This document shows positions 8,255 to 20,255 of a DNA stretch of 61,744 nucleotides, one piece after another. Below the pieces are notes generated by a model. That model ran no database searches. It saw only the letters and a list, made by a program, of their open reading frames with translations, and was not told the DNA's origin. Both the position numbers and the translations under genes were made by a program. The DNA is from Cyanobium sp. ATX 6F1 (GTDB lineage: Bacteria > Cyanobacteriota > Cyanobacteriia > PCC-6307 > Cyanobiaceae): NCBI RefSeq assembly GCF_024346315.1, contig NZ_JAGQCS010000012.1:1-61744 (forward strand), in the 5' to 3' direction. Each line of letters starts with the position of its first letter. The first letter of the stretch is position 1.

Positions 8255-9106
8255 ATGGACTCCAACGACGGCTGGGTGGATGAGATCCACGCCGGCTGCC
8301 GCTACGGCATGAAGGCCACGGTGCTGGTGGACACCCACAGCCCCTTCCAGCGGGTGACCGTGATCGACAGCGAGCCCTATGGCAAGGCGCTGCTGCTCGA
8401 TGGCTGCTGGATGACCGCCGAGCGCCAGGAGCGCCAGTACCACGAATCGCTGGTGCACCCGGCCCTCACCTCGGCGGCCTCGATCGAGCACGTGCTGGTG
8501 ATCGGCGGCGGCGATGGGGGCACCGCCCGCGAGGTGCTGCGCCACCGGGGCGTGCGCCAGCTGGACATGGTGGAGATCGATGGGCTGGTGGTGGAGCTCT
8601 GCCGCGAGCACCTGCCCAGCCTGGGGGCCACGGCCTGGGATGACCCCCGCTTCCAGCTCACGATCGGCGATGGCCTCGCCTGGGTGGCCGCGGCCCCAGA
8701 CGCCAGCTACGACGTGGTGATCGTCGATGGCTCCGACCCCGCCGGCCCCGCCGAAGGCCTGTTCAACGAAGCCTTCTTCCAGAACTGCCGGCGCCTGCTC
8801 AGACCCGGGGGCGTGTTCGCCACCCAGAGCGAATCCCCCGAGGCCTTCCGCGCCGTGCACATCGACACCGTGCGCCTGCTGCGGCAGGTGTTCGGCCACG
8901 CCGATCCGCTCTACGGCTGGGTGCCCATGTACCCCAGCGGCTGGTGGAGCTGGATCTTCGCCGCCGTGGATGGCCCCCGCTACCTCACGCCCCAACGGGA
9001 ACGGGCCGAAGCGGTGGCGGCGGGCTGCGAGATCTGGAGCCCCCGCTGGCAGGGCGGCGCCTTCGCGGCGGTGCCGGCGGCGATCGAGCGGGAGCTCAAA
9101 CGATGA
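8255..9106 (+). CDS. speE: Spermidine synthase (polyamine aminopropyltransferase)
   Basis: A 283-residue enzyme that transfers the aminopropyl group of decarboxylated S-adenosylmethionine to putrescine. It has an N-terminal beta domain ([15 protein letters not shown]), a catalytic Rossmann fold with [10 protein letters not shown] and VEIDG, the substrate loop ERQERQYHE, and [14 protein letters not shown] near the active site. The ATG at 8255 is preferred over an upstream GTG because the family begins close to the WVDEIH segment. The stop overlaps the speB start, so the two genes are coupled. Confidence 0.92.
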   Translation: MDSNDGWVDEIHAGCRYGMKATVLVDTHSPFQRVTVIDSEPYGKALLLDGCWMTAERQERQYHESLVHPALTSAASIEHVLVIGGGDGGTAREVLRHRGVRQLDMVEIDGLVVELCREHLPSLGATAWDDPRFQLTIGDGLAWVAAAPDASYDVVIVDGSDPAGPAEGLFNEAFFQNCRRLLRPGGVFATQSESPEAFRAVHIDTVRLLRQVFGHADPLYGWVPMYPSGWWSWIFAAVDGPRYLTPQRERAEAVAAGCEIWSPRWQGGAFAAVPAAIERELKR

Positions 9107-9972
9107 GTGAGCTATTTGATCAAGGGCTGTTTGACACAGATGGCGCCATCTACATGGCCAGCCGCCGGGACCCCGCCGGCTGCCGCGTCGGCCTGTTCGG
9201 AGTGCCCTACGACGGCACCACCTCCTTCCGCCCCGGCACGCGCTTCGGGCCGGCGGCGATCCGTGAGGTGAGCAGCGGCCTGGAGACCTACGACCCCCAG
9301 CTCGACCTCGACCTGGAGGAGGCCGCCATCGCCGATCTGGGCGCCCTTGACATCCCCTACGGAGCCCCCGAACCCGTGGTGGAGGCCGTGGGCCGCGCCA
9401 CCCGGGCGGTGATGGGCCTTGGCCTCAAGCCCCTGATGCTGGGCGGAGAGCATTCGATCAGCAGCGGCGCCGTGGCGGCGGTGGCCGAACGGCACCCGGA
9501 GCTGGTGCTGGTGCAGCTCGATGCCCACGCCGACCTGCGCGAGCAGTGGCTGGGGGCCCGCCACAGCCACGCCTGCGCCATGCGCCGCTGCCTGGAGGTA
9601 CTGCCCAGCGGCGACCTGCTGCAGATCGCGATCCGCAGTGGCACCCGCGAGGAGTTCGGCGAACTGCGCCGCAGCGGCCGCCTGATCGGCCTCGATGGCC
9701 TGGTGGCTGCCCTCACCCCCCTGCGCGGGCGGCCCTTGTACCTGACGGTGGATCTGGACTGGTTCGATCCGGCGGTGCTGCCGGGCACGGGCACCCCCGA
9801 ACCCGGTGGCTTCTTTTGGCACCACTTCGCGGCCCTGGTGGACGAACTCCGCCATCACCAGCTGGTGGCCGCCGATGTGGTGGAGCTGGCACCCCAGCTC
9901 GATCCCAGCGGTGTCAGCGCGGTGCTGGCCGCCAAGGTGGTGCGAAGCCTGTTGCTGTTGCTGGATCAGTAG
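9103..9972 (+). CDS. speB: Agmatinase-type ureohydrolase
   Basis: A 289-residue manganese ureohydrolase that would convert agmatine to putrescine and urea. The metal-binding motifs of the arginase/agmatinase family are intact: [13 protein letters not shown] and [10 protein letters not shown]. The overlap with speE (ATGA) links putrescine formation directly to spermidine synthesis. The urea released could feed the urease encoded in this window. Agmatinase is favoured over arginase by the speE partner, but guanidine-type ureohydrolases are close relatives and cannot be excluded. Confidence 0.9.
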   Translation: MSELFDQGLFDTDGAIYMASRRDPAGCRVGLFGVPYDGTTSFRPGTRFGPAAIREVSSGLETYDPQLDLDLEEAAIADLGALDIPYGAPEPVVEAVGRATRAVMGLGLKPLMLGGEHSISSGAVAAVAERHPELVLVQLDAHADLREQWLGARHSHACAMRRCLEVLPSGDLLQIAIRSGTREEFGELRRSGRLIGLDGLVAALTPLRGRPLYLTVDLDWFDPAVLPGTGTPEPGGFFWHHFAALVDELRHHQLVAADVVELAPQLDPSGVSAVLAAKVVRSLLLLLDQ

Positions 9973-10364
9973 CAGCAGGTGCCGCTGGTGCGCTGCTCGC
10001 GCAAACGGTCGTGCTGCTGGGCGATCAGGTGCACCGCCAGGGTGGGGTGGTTGTGCAGCAGGTTCAGGAACCGCAGCCGGTCGAGCCTGATCAACTCAAC
10101 GGGCGTTCGGGCCACCGCCGTGTGGCGATAGGGGCCTTCACTCCAGACAATGTCCTGATAACTGAACAGTTCACCGGGGCGATAACACAACGTGTCGCCC
10201 TGATCACCAATCAATTCGACAATTCCACGGCGCACGGCATAGATGGAGTCGGCCGATTCACCGGGGGTGAAGACATGGGTGGCCGTGGGAAACGTGAGGA
10301 CCTCACTGTCGATCTGAGCGCCGAGGAGCTCAGCAGGAGTCGAACTTGCCAGCAGCGTGACCAA
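9966..10364 (-). CDS. Stand-alone cyclic-nucleotide-binding-fold protein
   Basis: A 132-residue protein consisting almost entirely of one cNMP-binding (CRP-type) beta-roll: FTPGESADSIYAVRRGIVEL, then a PGELFSYQDIVW phosphate-cassette region and a C-terminal helix. No helix-turn-helix follows, so it is not a complete transcription factor of the CRP/NtcA type. The Arg that contacts cyclic phosphate in true cAMP receptors is not obvious (SEGPYRHTAVA), so ligand binding is uncertain. It overlaps the convergent speB by 7 bases. The start is a TTG at the 5' limit of the frame and is not certain. Confidence 0.75.
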   Translation of the reverse strand: MVTLLASSTPAELLGAQIDSEVLTFPTATHVFTPGESADSIYAVRRGIVELIGDQGDTLCYRPGELFSYQDIVWSEGPYRHTAVARTPVELIRLDRLRFLNLLHNHPTLAVHLIAQQHDRLREQRTSGTCCY

Positions 10365-10472
10365 TAACCCACCTCAGCAACGAAATTTGGATGATCCCCC
10401 ACATTGACAGCCGCTGAGGCCGTTTCAAGTGCCGATCAGCACCTTCTGGCCCCGAATCGATGACAAGCCGTC

Positions 10473-10733
10473 TCAGCCCTCGAACAGCAGCGGCGTGAGC
10501 GCCAGTTGCTGGCTGACGCCAAGGGGTGACGAATCTGCGCCAGTGAGGCTGGTGCCCTCGCCACCCTGGCCGGTGAGAGGCAGCCGCGGCGGCAAGGGTG
10601 TCCAGTGGTGGCACCAGAACTCGCCACTGAGCTCGGGATGGATCGCCAGGCGCCGCAGCTTGCACCAGCCCATCCCCGCCGCCGTGGGGGGGGCGCAATG
10701 GAGACAACTGCGGCAGCTGGGGCGCTTGCCCAT
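10473..10733 (-). CDS. Small cysteine/histidine-containing conserved-type protein
   Basis: An 86-residue protein with CRSCLHC near the N-terminus, then GWCKLRRLAIHPEL, then FWCHHWTPLPPRLP. The spacing of five Cys and three His suggests bound zinc or an iron-sulfur cluster, a pattern seen in small unnamed cyanobacterial proteins. It is soluble, with no signal peptide. A longer frame on the same strand (10330-10755) looks like a shadow. Function unknown. Confidence 0.65.
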   Translation of the reverse strand: MGKRPSCRSCLHCAPPTAAGMGWCKLRRLAIHPELSGEFWCHHWTPLPPRLPLTGQGGEGTSLTGADSSPLGVSQQLALTPLLFEG

Positions 10734-10887
10734 TGAGGCGGAGAATTTTGGTCACTCAACTTAATGAGAAGCCTTCCCCAACACCTGTGTGCGGACCGAA
10801 CCTGCGGGAAGTCTTCGGATTCGGGCCCGGCCCCATCCAGCCAGGGGCCTCCATAGGATCCGCCCCATCCCCGCGCCCGACCCCGCC

Positions 10888-12024
10888 ATGGCCGACGCCC
10901 TGCAGCGCACGCCCCTGTTCGAGGCCGCCCGCGCCGCCGGCGGCCGCCTGGTGCCCTTCGCCGGCTGGGAGATGGCGGTGCAGTTCGCCGGCCTGGTCCA
11001 GGAGCACCAGGCGGTGCGCCAGCACTGCGGCGTCTTCGACATCTCCCACATGGGTGTGCTGACCCTGCGCGGCGACGGCGTCAAGGAGGCCCTCCAGGCC
11101 CTGGTGCCCAGCGATCTGCACCGCATCGGCCCCAGCGAGGCCTGCTACAGCGTGCTGCTCAACGAGGCGGGCGGCATCCGCGACGATCTGATCGTCTACG
11201 ACCGCGGCCGGGTGGCGGGCCCCGAAGGCGAAACCGATGAGCTGGTGCTGGTGATCAACGCCGCCTGCGCCGACGCCGACACCGCCTGGATCCGCAGCCA
11301 GCTGGAACCGCTGGGGTTCGAGATCACCGATCGCAAAGGCGACGGGGTGCTGCTGGCCCTGCAGGGGCCCGAGGCGGCCAGACGCCTGGAGGCCCTCAGC
11401 GGGGCCGATCTCTCCGGCCTGCCGCGCTTCGGCCACCGGGAGCTGGCCCTGGCGGGCACGGCCACCGGCGCCGCCCTGGGGGCGCCCGTGTTCGTGGGGC
11501 GCACGGGCTACACCGGCGAAGACGGCTTCGAGCTGCTGCTGGGGCGTGAGGCGGGCCTGGCCCTGTGGCAGCAGCTGCTGGCAGGCGGTGTGAGCCCCTG
11601 CGGCCTGGGCGCCCGCGACACCCTGCGCCTGGAGGCGGCGATGCACCTCTACGGCAACGACATGGACGCCACCACCACCCCGCTCGAGGCCTCCCTGGGC
11701 TGGCTGGTGCACCTGGAGATGCCGGCCACCTTCATCGGCCGCGAGGCCCTGGAGCGCCAGACGGCCGAGGGGGTGGGACGCCGGCTGGTGGGCCTCAAGC
11801 TCTCGGGCCGCGCCATCGCCCGCCACGGCTACCCGGTGCTCCTGGGCGGCCAGGAGGTGGGGGAGATCACCAGCGGCACCTGGTCGCCAACCCTGGGGGA
11901 AGCGATCGCCCTGGCCTACGTGCCGGCCGCGGCCGCCAAGGTGGGCACGGAACTGGCGGTGGAGATCCGCGGCAAGTCCGAACCGGCGCTGGTGGTGAAG
12001 CGGCCCTTTTATCGGCGTGCCTAG
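10888..12024 (+). CDS. gcvT: Aminomethyltransferase, T-protein of the glycine cleavage system
   Basis: A 378-residue enzyme that transfers the aminomethyl carbon from the H-protein to tetrahydrofolate and releases ammonia. Family landmarks include PFAGWEMAVQF, GVFDISHMGV, the folate-site GRTGYTGEDGFEL, and RDTLRLEAAMHLYGND in the middle domain. The ATG at 10888 matches the usual N-terminus (LQRTPLFEAARAAGG); the longer frame upstream reads into an untranslated leader. In cyanobacteria the enzyme supports photorespiration and one-carbon supply. It precedes aspS by 38 bp. Confidence 0.95.
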   Translation: MADALQRTPLFEAARAAGGRLVPFAGWEMAVQFAGLVQEHQAVRQHCGVFDISHMGVLTLRGDGVKEALQALVPSDLHRIGPSEACYSVLLNEAGGIRDDLIVYDRGRVAGPEGETDELVLVINAACADADTAWIRSQLEPLGFEITDRKGDGVLLALQGPEAARRLEALSGADLSGLPRFGHRELALAGTATGAALGAPVFVGRTGYTGEDGFELLLGREAGLALWQQLLAGGVSPCGLGARDTLRLEAAMHLYGNDMDATTTPLEASLGWLVHLEMPATFIGREALERQTAEGVGRRLVGLKLSGRAIARHGYPVLLGGQEVGEITSGTWSPTLGEAIALAYVPAAAAKVGTELAVEIRGKSEPALVVKRPFYRRA

Positions 12025-12062
12025 TGCCGTGGGAAAATCCCTGATTCATCTCTCTCCCCCCC

Positions 12063-13883
12063 ATGCGCAGCCACGGATGCGGTGACCTGCGCAGCGCTGA
12101 CGCCGGCCAGTCGGTCCAGCTCTGCGGCTGGGTCGACCGGCGCCGGGACCACGGCGGGGTGATCTTCATCGACCTGCGCGACCGCAGCGGCACCGTCCAG
12201 ATCACGGTCGATCCGGATCGCGGGGATGGTGCCTTCGCCGCCGCCGAGCAGCTGCGCAGCGAGTTCGTGCTGCAGATCCAGGGCACGGTGCGCCAGCGGC
12301 CGGCCGACTCCCTCAACGAGCGCCTCGCCACCGGCGCAGTGGAGGTGCTGGCGGAAACGATCACCGTGCTGAACACGGTCAAGCGCACCCTGCCCTTTGC
12401 GGTCTCCGTCCACGACGACGAGAGCGTGCGCGAGGAGCTGCGCCTGCGTCACCGCTACCTGGACCTGCGCCGCGAGCGCATGAACGGCAACCTGCGCCTG
12501 CGCCACAAAACCATCCAGACCGCCCGCCAGTACCTGGAGGCCGAGGGCTTCATCGAGGTGGAAACCCCCGTGCTCACGCGCTCCACCCCCGAAGGCGCCC
12601 GCGACTACCTGGTGCCCTCGCGGGTCAACGGCGGCGAGTGGTTCGCCCTGCCCCAATCCCCCCAGCTGTTCAAGCAGCTGCTGATGGTGGGCGGCCTCGA
12701 GCGCTACTACCAGGTGGCCCGCTGCTTCCGCGATGAAGACCTGCGCGCCGATCGCCAGCCGGAATTCACCCAACTGGACATCGAGCTGAGCTTCACCACC
12801 CAGGAGCAGATCCTGGCGCTCAACGAGGGCCTGATCGCCGCGATCTGGAAGGCCGTCAAGGGCATCGAGCTGCCCCGGCCCTTCCCGCGGCTCACCTGGA
12901 CGGAAGCGATGGAGCGCTACGGCACCGACCGGCCCGATACCCGCTACGGCCTGGAGCTCACCAACGTGAGCGACATCGTGGCCACGAGCGGCTTCAAGGT
13001 GTTCTCCGGCGCTGTGGCCGCCGGCGGGGCCGTGAAGTGCCTCGCGATTCCCGGCGGCAACGAGGCCCTCAGCAACGTGCGCATCAAGCCCGGCGGCGAT
13101 GTGTTCGCTGAAGCCACCGCCGCCGGCGCCGGCGGCCTGGCCTTCATCCGGGTGCGCGAGGGCGGCGAGATCGACAGCATCGGCGCCATCAAGGACAACC
13201 TCTCAGAAGCGGGCAAGGCCGAACTGCTGCGCCGCACGGGCGCGGTGCCCGGCACCCTGCTGCTCTTCGGCGCCGGCGAGACCGCGACGGTGAACAAGGC
13301 CCTCGATCGAGTGCGCCAGTTCCTGGCCAAGGAGCTGGGCCTGGTGGCCGAAGGGCGCGCCAATGACACCTGGAACTTCCTCTGGGTGGTGGATTTCCCG
13401 ATGTTCGAGTTCAACGCCGGCGAACACCGGCTCGAAGCCCTCCACCACCCCTTCTGCGCCCCCAACTCAGGCGATCTGGGCAACGATCCGGCCGCCTGGG
13501 CCGAGCGACTGCCAGGCGCCCGCGCCCAGGCCTACGACCTGGTGCTCAACGGGCTCGAACTCGGCGGCGGCTCCCTGCGCATCCACGATTCCGCCCTGCA
13601 GCGCCAGGTGCTGCAGACCATCGGCCTGCCTTTGGAGGAGGCGGAGCGTCAGTTCGGCTTCCTGATCGAAGCCCTCGACATGGGGGCCCCGCCCCACGGC
13701 GGCCTGGCCTTCGGGCTCGATCGGATCGTGATGCTGCTGGCCGGGGAAGAATCGATCCGCGACACGATCGCCTTCCCCAAGACCCAGCAGGCCCGCTGCC
13801 TGCTCACCGGCGCCCCCGCCGGCGTCGCGCCCCAGCAGCTGGCGGAGCTGCATGTGGCCAGCACCTGGGTGGATCCTCAATAG
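12063..13883 (+). CDS. aspS: Aspartyl-tRNA synthetase
   Basis: A 606-residue class IIb synthetase of bacterial type: an N-terminal OB-fold anticodon domain (to about residue 110), motif 1/2 catalytic core ([33 protein letters not shown]), the inserted GAD domain (about residues 280-420), and motif 3 ([16 protein letters not shown]). The length is normal for bacterial AspRS. Whether it also charges tRNA-Asn cannot be told from the sequence alone. Confidence 0.97.
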   Translation: MRSHGCGDLRSADAGQSVQLCGWVDRRRDHGGVIFIDLRDRSGTVQITVDPDRGDGAFAAAEQLRSEFVLQIQGTVRQRPADSLNERLATGAVEVLAETITVLNTVKRTLPFAVSVHDDESVREELRLRHRYLDLRRERMNGNLRLRHKTIQTARQYLEAEGFIEVETPVLTRSTPEGARDYLVPSRVNGGEWFALPQSPQLFKQLLMVGGLERYYQVARCFRDEDLRADRQPEFTQLDIELSFTTQEQILALNEGLIAAIWKAVKGIELPRPFPRLTWTEAMERYGTDRPDTRYGLELTNVSDIVATSGFKVFSGAVAAGGAVKCLAIPGGNEALSNVRIKPGGDVFAEATAAGAGGLAFIRVREGGEIDSIGAIKDNLSEAGKAELLRRTGAVPGTLLLFGAGETATVNKALDRVRQFLAKELGLVAEGRANDTWNFLWVVDFPMFEFNAGEHRLEALHHPFCAPNSGDLGNDPAAWAERLPGARAQAYDLVLNGLELGGGSLRIHDSALQRQVLQTIGLPLEEAERQFGFLIEALDMGAPPHGGLAFGLDRIVMLLAGEESIRDTIAFPKTQQARCLLTGAPAGVAPQQLAELHVASTWVDPQ

Positions 13884-13911
13884 GCTGAGCCCCTGCGCCC
13901 AGCCTTCATCC

Positions 13912-16124
<2,213 letters not shown>

Positions 16125-16140
16125 GGGTGAGGGCTGAGGC

Positions 16141-17304
16141 CTAAATCTTCTTGAGCGAATCGGTCTTGTCCTTGAAGTCGGAGAGCAACAGCTGCAGGTA
16201 GGTCACCTTGCGCAGCTTGATGTTCGCGGTCAGCGACATGCCCACCTGCAACGGCAACAGCTGGCCGCTCTTGAGCTTCAAGGTTTGTCTTGAGAGCTGG
16301 ATCTGGGCCGGGAAGCGGTAGGTCTGCTTGAGCTGGTCGGGGGGCAGGGCATCGGAGCCGATTTCCTTGACCGTTCCCTCGATCACGCCGAAATCGGAGG
16401 AGGGGAAGGAGTCGATGCTGATCTCCGCCGGCTTGCCGACGCGCACGAAGCCGATCTTGTTGCTGGGGATCTCCACCTTGGCCAGCAGGTTGGCGTAGGG
16501 CACGATCTTCATGATCGGTTCGCTGCCCTGGGCCACGAAGCCGGGACCCGTGGGCTTGAGGTCGAACACCACCCCGTCCACGGGAGAACGGATGTCCTGG
16601 TAGCGGATGTTCACCCTCAGCTCGGTGAGCTTGCTGCCCAGATCCGCCAGTTCGCCCTTGAGCTGCTCGATCGCCTGCTCCACGATTGCGCTCTGGCGCA
16701 GGCGATCCACCCGGGTCTTGTCGAGTTCGCCCTGCACCTCCTTGACCTTGTTGCGCTGCTGCAGGTACTGGAGTTCGGCCGTGGCCCCCTGCTTCTGCAG
16801 AGTTTCGAGGCGATCGAGGATCTCCTGCTCCAGGTCGCGGTTGCGGCCCAGCACCCCCTGTTCGGTGTCGTTGAGGTTGAGGTAGCGGGCCAGCTCCACG
16901 GTCTTGAGCCGCAGCTGCTCTTCCTTGGCGGCGATGGTCTGGATCAGGCTGCGCTGGCGATCGAGGGTGGCCTCGTTGTCGAGGCGCAGCAGCACCTGGC
17001 CACTCTTCACGCGTTCGCCGTCCTTGACGAGCATCCTGTCGAGCACACCACCCACGGGCATCTGCACGATCTTGACGTTGCCGATCGGCTCCAACTTGCC
17101 GGGGGCCACCACCACCTCCTCGGTCTTGGCCAAGGCCAGCCAGGCCAGCGCCAGGCCGGTGCAACCGATCAGGGTCCAGGTGAGGGTGCGGGCCAGAAAG
17201 CGCGACTGCTGCAGCGCCAGCTCCTCATGGCTGCTCTGCGCCCGCCGTTCGATGGCGCTCTGGGCGGCGCGTACGAGGGCGCCGGGTTTGTTCGGGCGGG
17301 CCAT
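16141..17304 (-). CDS. HlyD-family membrane-fusion protein of a type I secretion system
   Basis: A 387-residue periplasmic adaptor. One membrane helix (about residues 34-54, TLTWTLIGCTGLALAWLAL) is followed by a biotinyl-lipoyl half (VVVAPGKLEPIGNVKIVQ), a long coiled coil with many Glu, Gln and Arg (about residues 110-210), the second lipoyl half (IRSPVDGVV) and a beta-barrel end. This is the standard HlyD layout linking an inner-membrane exporter to an outer-membrane channel. It overlaps the exporter gene by 1 base, so the two proteins are made together. No TolC-like gene lies in the window. Confidence 0.93.
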   Translation of the reverse strand: MARPNKPGALVRAAQSAIERRAQSSHEELALQQSRFLARTLTWTLIGCTGLALAWLALAKTEEVVVAPGKLEPIGNVKIVQMPVGGVLDRMLVKDGERVKSGQVLLRLDNEATLDRQRSLIQTIAAKEEQLRLKTVELARYLNLNDTEQGVLGRNRDLEQEILDRLETLQKQGATAELQYLQQRNKVKEVQGELDKTRVDRLRQSAIVEQAIEQLKGELADLGSKLTELRVNIRYQDIRSPVDGVVFDLKPTGPGFVAQGSEPIMKIVPYANLLAKVEIPSNKIGFVRVGKPAEISIDSFPSSDFGVIEGTVKEIGSDALPPDQLKQTYRFPAQIQLSRQTLKLKSGQLLPLQVGMSLTANIKLRKVTYLQLLLSDFKDKTDSLKKI

Positions 17305-20255
17305 CAGCTGTCCTCCTGCTGCTGAACCAGGGCGTAGTAGCGGCCCCGTTGGGCCATCAGTTCATCGTGGGTGCCGCTCTCCACCACGGAGCCCTGGTGC
17401 AGCATCACGATCCGATCCACCCGGCGGATGGTGGAGAGCCGGTGCGTGATGAAGAACACCGTGGCGTGCTTCACGTTCTCGATCAGGTTGTCGAACACCT
17501 GGCGCTCGGTGGCGTAATCCAGGGCACTGGTGGCCTCATCGAGCACCAGCAGCTTGGGGCGGCTCAGCAGCGTGCGGGCCAGGGCGATCCGCTGACGCTG
17601 GCCCCCCGAGAGGCTTGCTCCTCTCTCGCCCACGTTGGTGCTGTAGCCGGCCGGCAATTCCATGATGAAGTCGTGGGCACAGGCCAGCCGGGCCGCCGCC
17701 ACGATCGCGTCGCTGCTGGCATCGGGGTCGGTGAGGGCGATGTTCTCGGCCACGCTGCCGGAGAACAGCAGCGGATCCTGGGGCACGATGCCGATCTGAC
17801 GACGCAGGGAATACAACTCAACTTTGTCGATGTCGTGGCCATCGATCAGGATCCGGCCGCTCTGGGGGGAATAGAGACGTGAGAGCAGCTTGGTGAGGGT
17901 GCTCTTGCCGCTGCCGCTCTGACCCACCACGCCCACGAAGGTGCCGGCGGGGATCGACAGATCGATGTGGCTGAGCACCGACGCGGTGCCGCTCTGGAAG
18001 CTGAAGCTCACATCATCGAAGCGGATCTCCCCATCGATCGGGGGCAGGGGGATCTTCTGCTTGTCGGCGTCGTCGGATTCCTCCGGGGTGTCGACCACAT
18101 CCGCCAACCGCTCAAAGGACACCTTCAGCTCCTGGATCGTCTGCCAGATCGAGGAGAGCCGCAGCAGCGGCTGGGTGACATAACCGCTGATGATGCGGAA
18201 GGCGATCAGTTGACCCAAGGTGAGCTCCCCCTTGAGCACCAAGGTGGTGCCCACCCACAGCACCAGCAGCTGGGAGAGCTTCTGGAGCACCTGGCTGGTC
18301 TCGTTGAGGGCCGTGCCGGTGATCGTTTTCTCGAAGCTTCGGGCGATGTACTTGGCGTAGAGGTCCTGCCATTTCCAGCGGCTGATCATCTCCACGTTCT
18401 GGGCCTTCACGGTCTGGATGCCGCTGAGCACCTCCACCAGGTGGCTCTGGGTGCGCGCGTTCTCCTGGGCGGCGTCGCGGTACTGGCGCCGGAACAGGGG
18501 GGCCCCCAGCACGGTGAGCAGCACCTGGATCGGCACCACGCAGAGGGCGATCAGCGTCAGCAGCCAGCTGTAGATCACCATCACCACGATGTAGATGACG
18601 GAGAAGGCCGCATCCAGCAGGGTGGTGAGCGCCTGGCCGGTGAGGAAATTGCGGATCTTCTCCAGCTCCGCGATCCGGGTGCCCAGTTCCCCCACCGGGC
18701 GCCGGTCGAAATAGCCCAGGGGCAGCCGCAGCAGGTGATCGATCACCTCGGCGCCGAGCCGCATGTCGAGGCGGTTGGTGGTTTCGGTGAACAGGAAGGT
18801 GCGCAACGAGCCGATCACCCCTTCCATCAGGGTGACCACCACCAGGGCGATGCCGAGCACCTGCAGGGTGTCGAGGCTGCGCTGGTTGATCACCTTGTCG
18901 ATGATCACCTGGATCAGCAGGGGGTTAGCCAGGCTGAACAGCTGAACGACGAACGAGGCCAGCAGCACCTGGAAGAGGAGGCCGCGGTAACGGCTCAGGG
19001 CGGGCCAGAACCAGCTGAAGCCGAACTTCTGCTCCGGCGTGGCGTTGCTGCGCTCCACCAGCAGCAGATCGATGCCCTCGGGGAAAACCTCCGCAAGACG
19101 GCCTGGTGGCAGCTCCACCCAGCCCTCCCGGGGCGAGGCCAGCAGCAGGCCGCGGGCGTTGCTGAAGCGCACCAGGGCGAAGCCCCCCTGCCAGGGGATC
19201 AGGGCCGGGGTCATCAGCCGCGTGCCCTGGGAGGCCGGCACGCGCACGCCGCTGACATGCAGCCCCATCATCGCCGCCAGGTTGCCGCAGAGCTGCAGAT
19301 CGGGGGTCTGGCCGCGGCGCAGGGCATCGCGCAGGATCTTCTCGATCGCGTCGCGGCGGAAGGGCAAGCGCAGCTCCGCCGCCAGCATCTGGAAGCAGGC
19401 GAGGGTTTCTTCCAACGGGCCGTTGCCGCGCAGCAGCCGGAAAACGGGGCGATCCCGTTGGCCCAGATCAAGGCCGGAGGCCAGGGGCGGACCGGCGAGA
19501 TCGGAGGAGCCGGCGGCCACCAGGGCCGATCCTTCCCCATCCAGCAGCTCGGCCTCGAGAACGGGCGCCGCCCCGATCTCCGTCTCCAGGGCCCTCGGCA
19601 GGGCGATCAACCGGGGCGGCAGCGGCGGCAGGGCCTGGGGCACCCCGGCGGCGGGCTCCAGGCGGCTGCCGATCGGATGGCGCTCGATGTTGTTGCTGGA
19701 GACCAGCAACACCTGATCGGCGTCCAGCAGCTCCAGCACCGCTTGGCTCGGGGCCACCAGCCGGGCCTCGGGCCGGATCCGCTCGAACTGCTCCACCAGG
19801 GTGAGGTGGGTCTGGGGATGCTGGCGGCGCAGCTCCTGGATCAGGGCCGCCAGTTCGGCGCTGAACAGTTGGGCGGCGCACCAGGCCGCAAAGCTGGGTT
19901 CGCTCTGCAGCAACTGCAGCACCAGGGCATCGCCCAGGGCGGCGGCGGCCACGGGCTCGGCGGCGCTGACCTCCTCGCAGGGGCTCGCCCGCAGCAGCGA
20001 GGCCAGGCCGACAAACTCGCCGGGGCGCAGCTTCGTGAGCGTGAGCAGGCGGCCGCCCTCGCGCACCAGCAGCCGCGCCTCTCCCTCCAGCAGCAGCAGG
20101 ATCTCGCTCGGGATCAGCGCAGCGCTGGAGAGGGACTGGCCGAGGGCGTAGCGATTGAGCCGGGCCTGGCCCTCCAGAAGGGCGCGGCCGGCGGAGGAAA
20201 GCCGCGCGAAGGCGGGATGGCCCAGCAGGGCCGCCAGGGAGGGGGCCGCGCTCAT
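17304..20255 (-). CDS. Type I secretion ABC exporter with N-terminal cNMP-type domain and dead C39 domain
   Basis: A 983-residue exporter. Residues about 1-130 form a cyclic-nucleotide-binding-type roll (SSAALIPSEILLLLEGEARL). Residues about 270-420 form a C39-like domain. Residues about 430-720 are the six-helix ABC membrane domain. The ATPase has Walker A GQSGSGKST, signature LSGGQRQR, Walker B LLVLDEATSALD and the H-loop THRLS. In the C39 domain the position of the catalytic Cys appears to be Glu283 (EETLACFQML; the second Cys of the usual DCGxACL box is kept), the His position is Gly (GGFALV) and the Asp position is Ser. It should therefore bind rather than cleave its substrate, as HlyB does. 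The layout resembles HetC-like exporters of cyanobacteria. Confidence 0.92.
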   Translation of the reverse strand: MSAAPSLAALLGHPAFARLSSAGRALLEGQARLNRYALGQSLSSAALIPSEILLLLEGEARLLVREGGRLLTLTKLRPGEFVGLASLLRASPCEEVSAAEPVAAAALGDALVLQLLQSEPSFAAWCAAQLFSAELAALIQELRRQHPQTHLTLVEQFERIRPEARLVAPSQAVLELLDADQVLLVSSNNIERHPIGSRLEPAAGVPQALPPLPPRLIALPRALETEIGAAPVLEAELLDGEGSALVAAGSSDLAGPPLASGLDLGQRDRPVFRLLRGNGPLEETLACFQMLAAELRLPFRRDAIEKILRDALRRGQTPDLQLCGNLAAMMGLHVSGVRVPASQGTRLMTPALIPWQGGFALVRFSNARGLLLASPREGWVELPPGRLAEVFPEGIDLLLVERSNATPEQKFGFSWFWPALSRYRGLLFQVLLASFVVQLFSLANPLLIQVIIDKVINQRSLDTLQVLGIALVVVTLMEGVIGSLRTFLFTETTNRLDMRLGAEVIDHLLRLPLGYFDRRPVGELGTRIAELEKIRNFLTGQALTTLLDAAFSVIYIVVMVIYSWLLTLIALCVVPIQVLLTVLGAPLFRRQYRDAAQENARTQSHLVEVLSGIQTVKAQNVEMISRWKWQDLYAKYIARSFEKTITGTALNETSQVLQKLSQLLVLWVGTTLVLKGELTLGQLIAFRIISGYVTQPLLRLSSIWQTIQELKVSFERLADVVDTPEESDDADKQKIPLPPIDGEIRFDDVSFSFQSGTASVLSHIDLSIPAGTFVGVVGQSGSGKSTLTKLLSRLYSPQSGRILIDGHDIDKVELYSLRRQIGIVPQDPLLFSGSVAENIALTDPDASSDAIVAAARLACAHDFIMELPAGYSTNVGERGASLSGGQRQRIALARTLLSRPKLLVLDEATSALDYATERQVFDNLIENVKHATVFFITHRLSTIRRVDRIVMLHQGSVVESGTHDELMAQRGRYYALVQQQEDS

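Noticed and set aside
10734-10887. Glycine riboswitch upstream of gcvT
   Set aside because: The conserved aptamer core sequences and the paired stems were not found in the leader.
19200-19450. Active C39 peptidase domain for double-glycine leader cleavage
   Set aside because: The catalytic Cys, His and Asp positions are all substituted, so an active protease is not supported.
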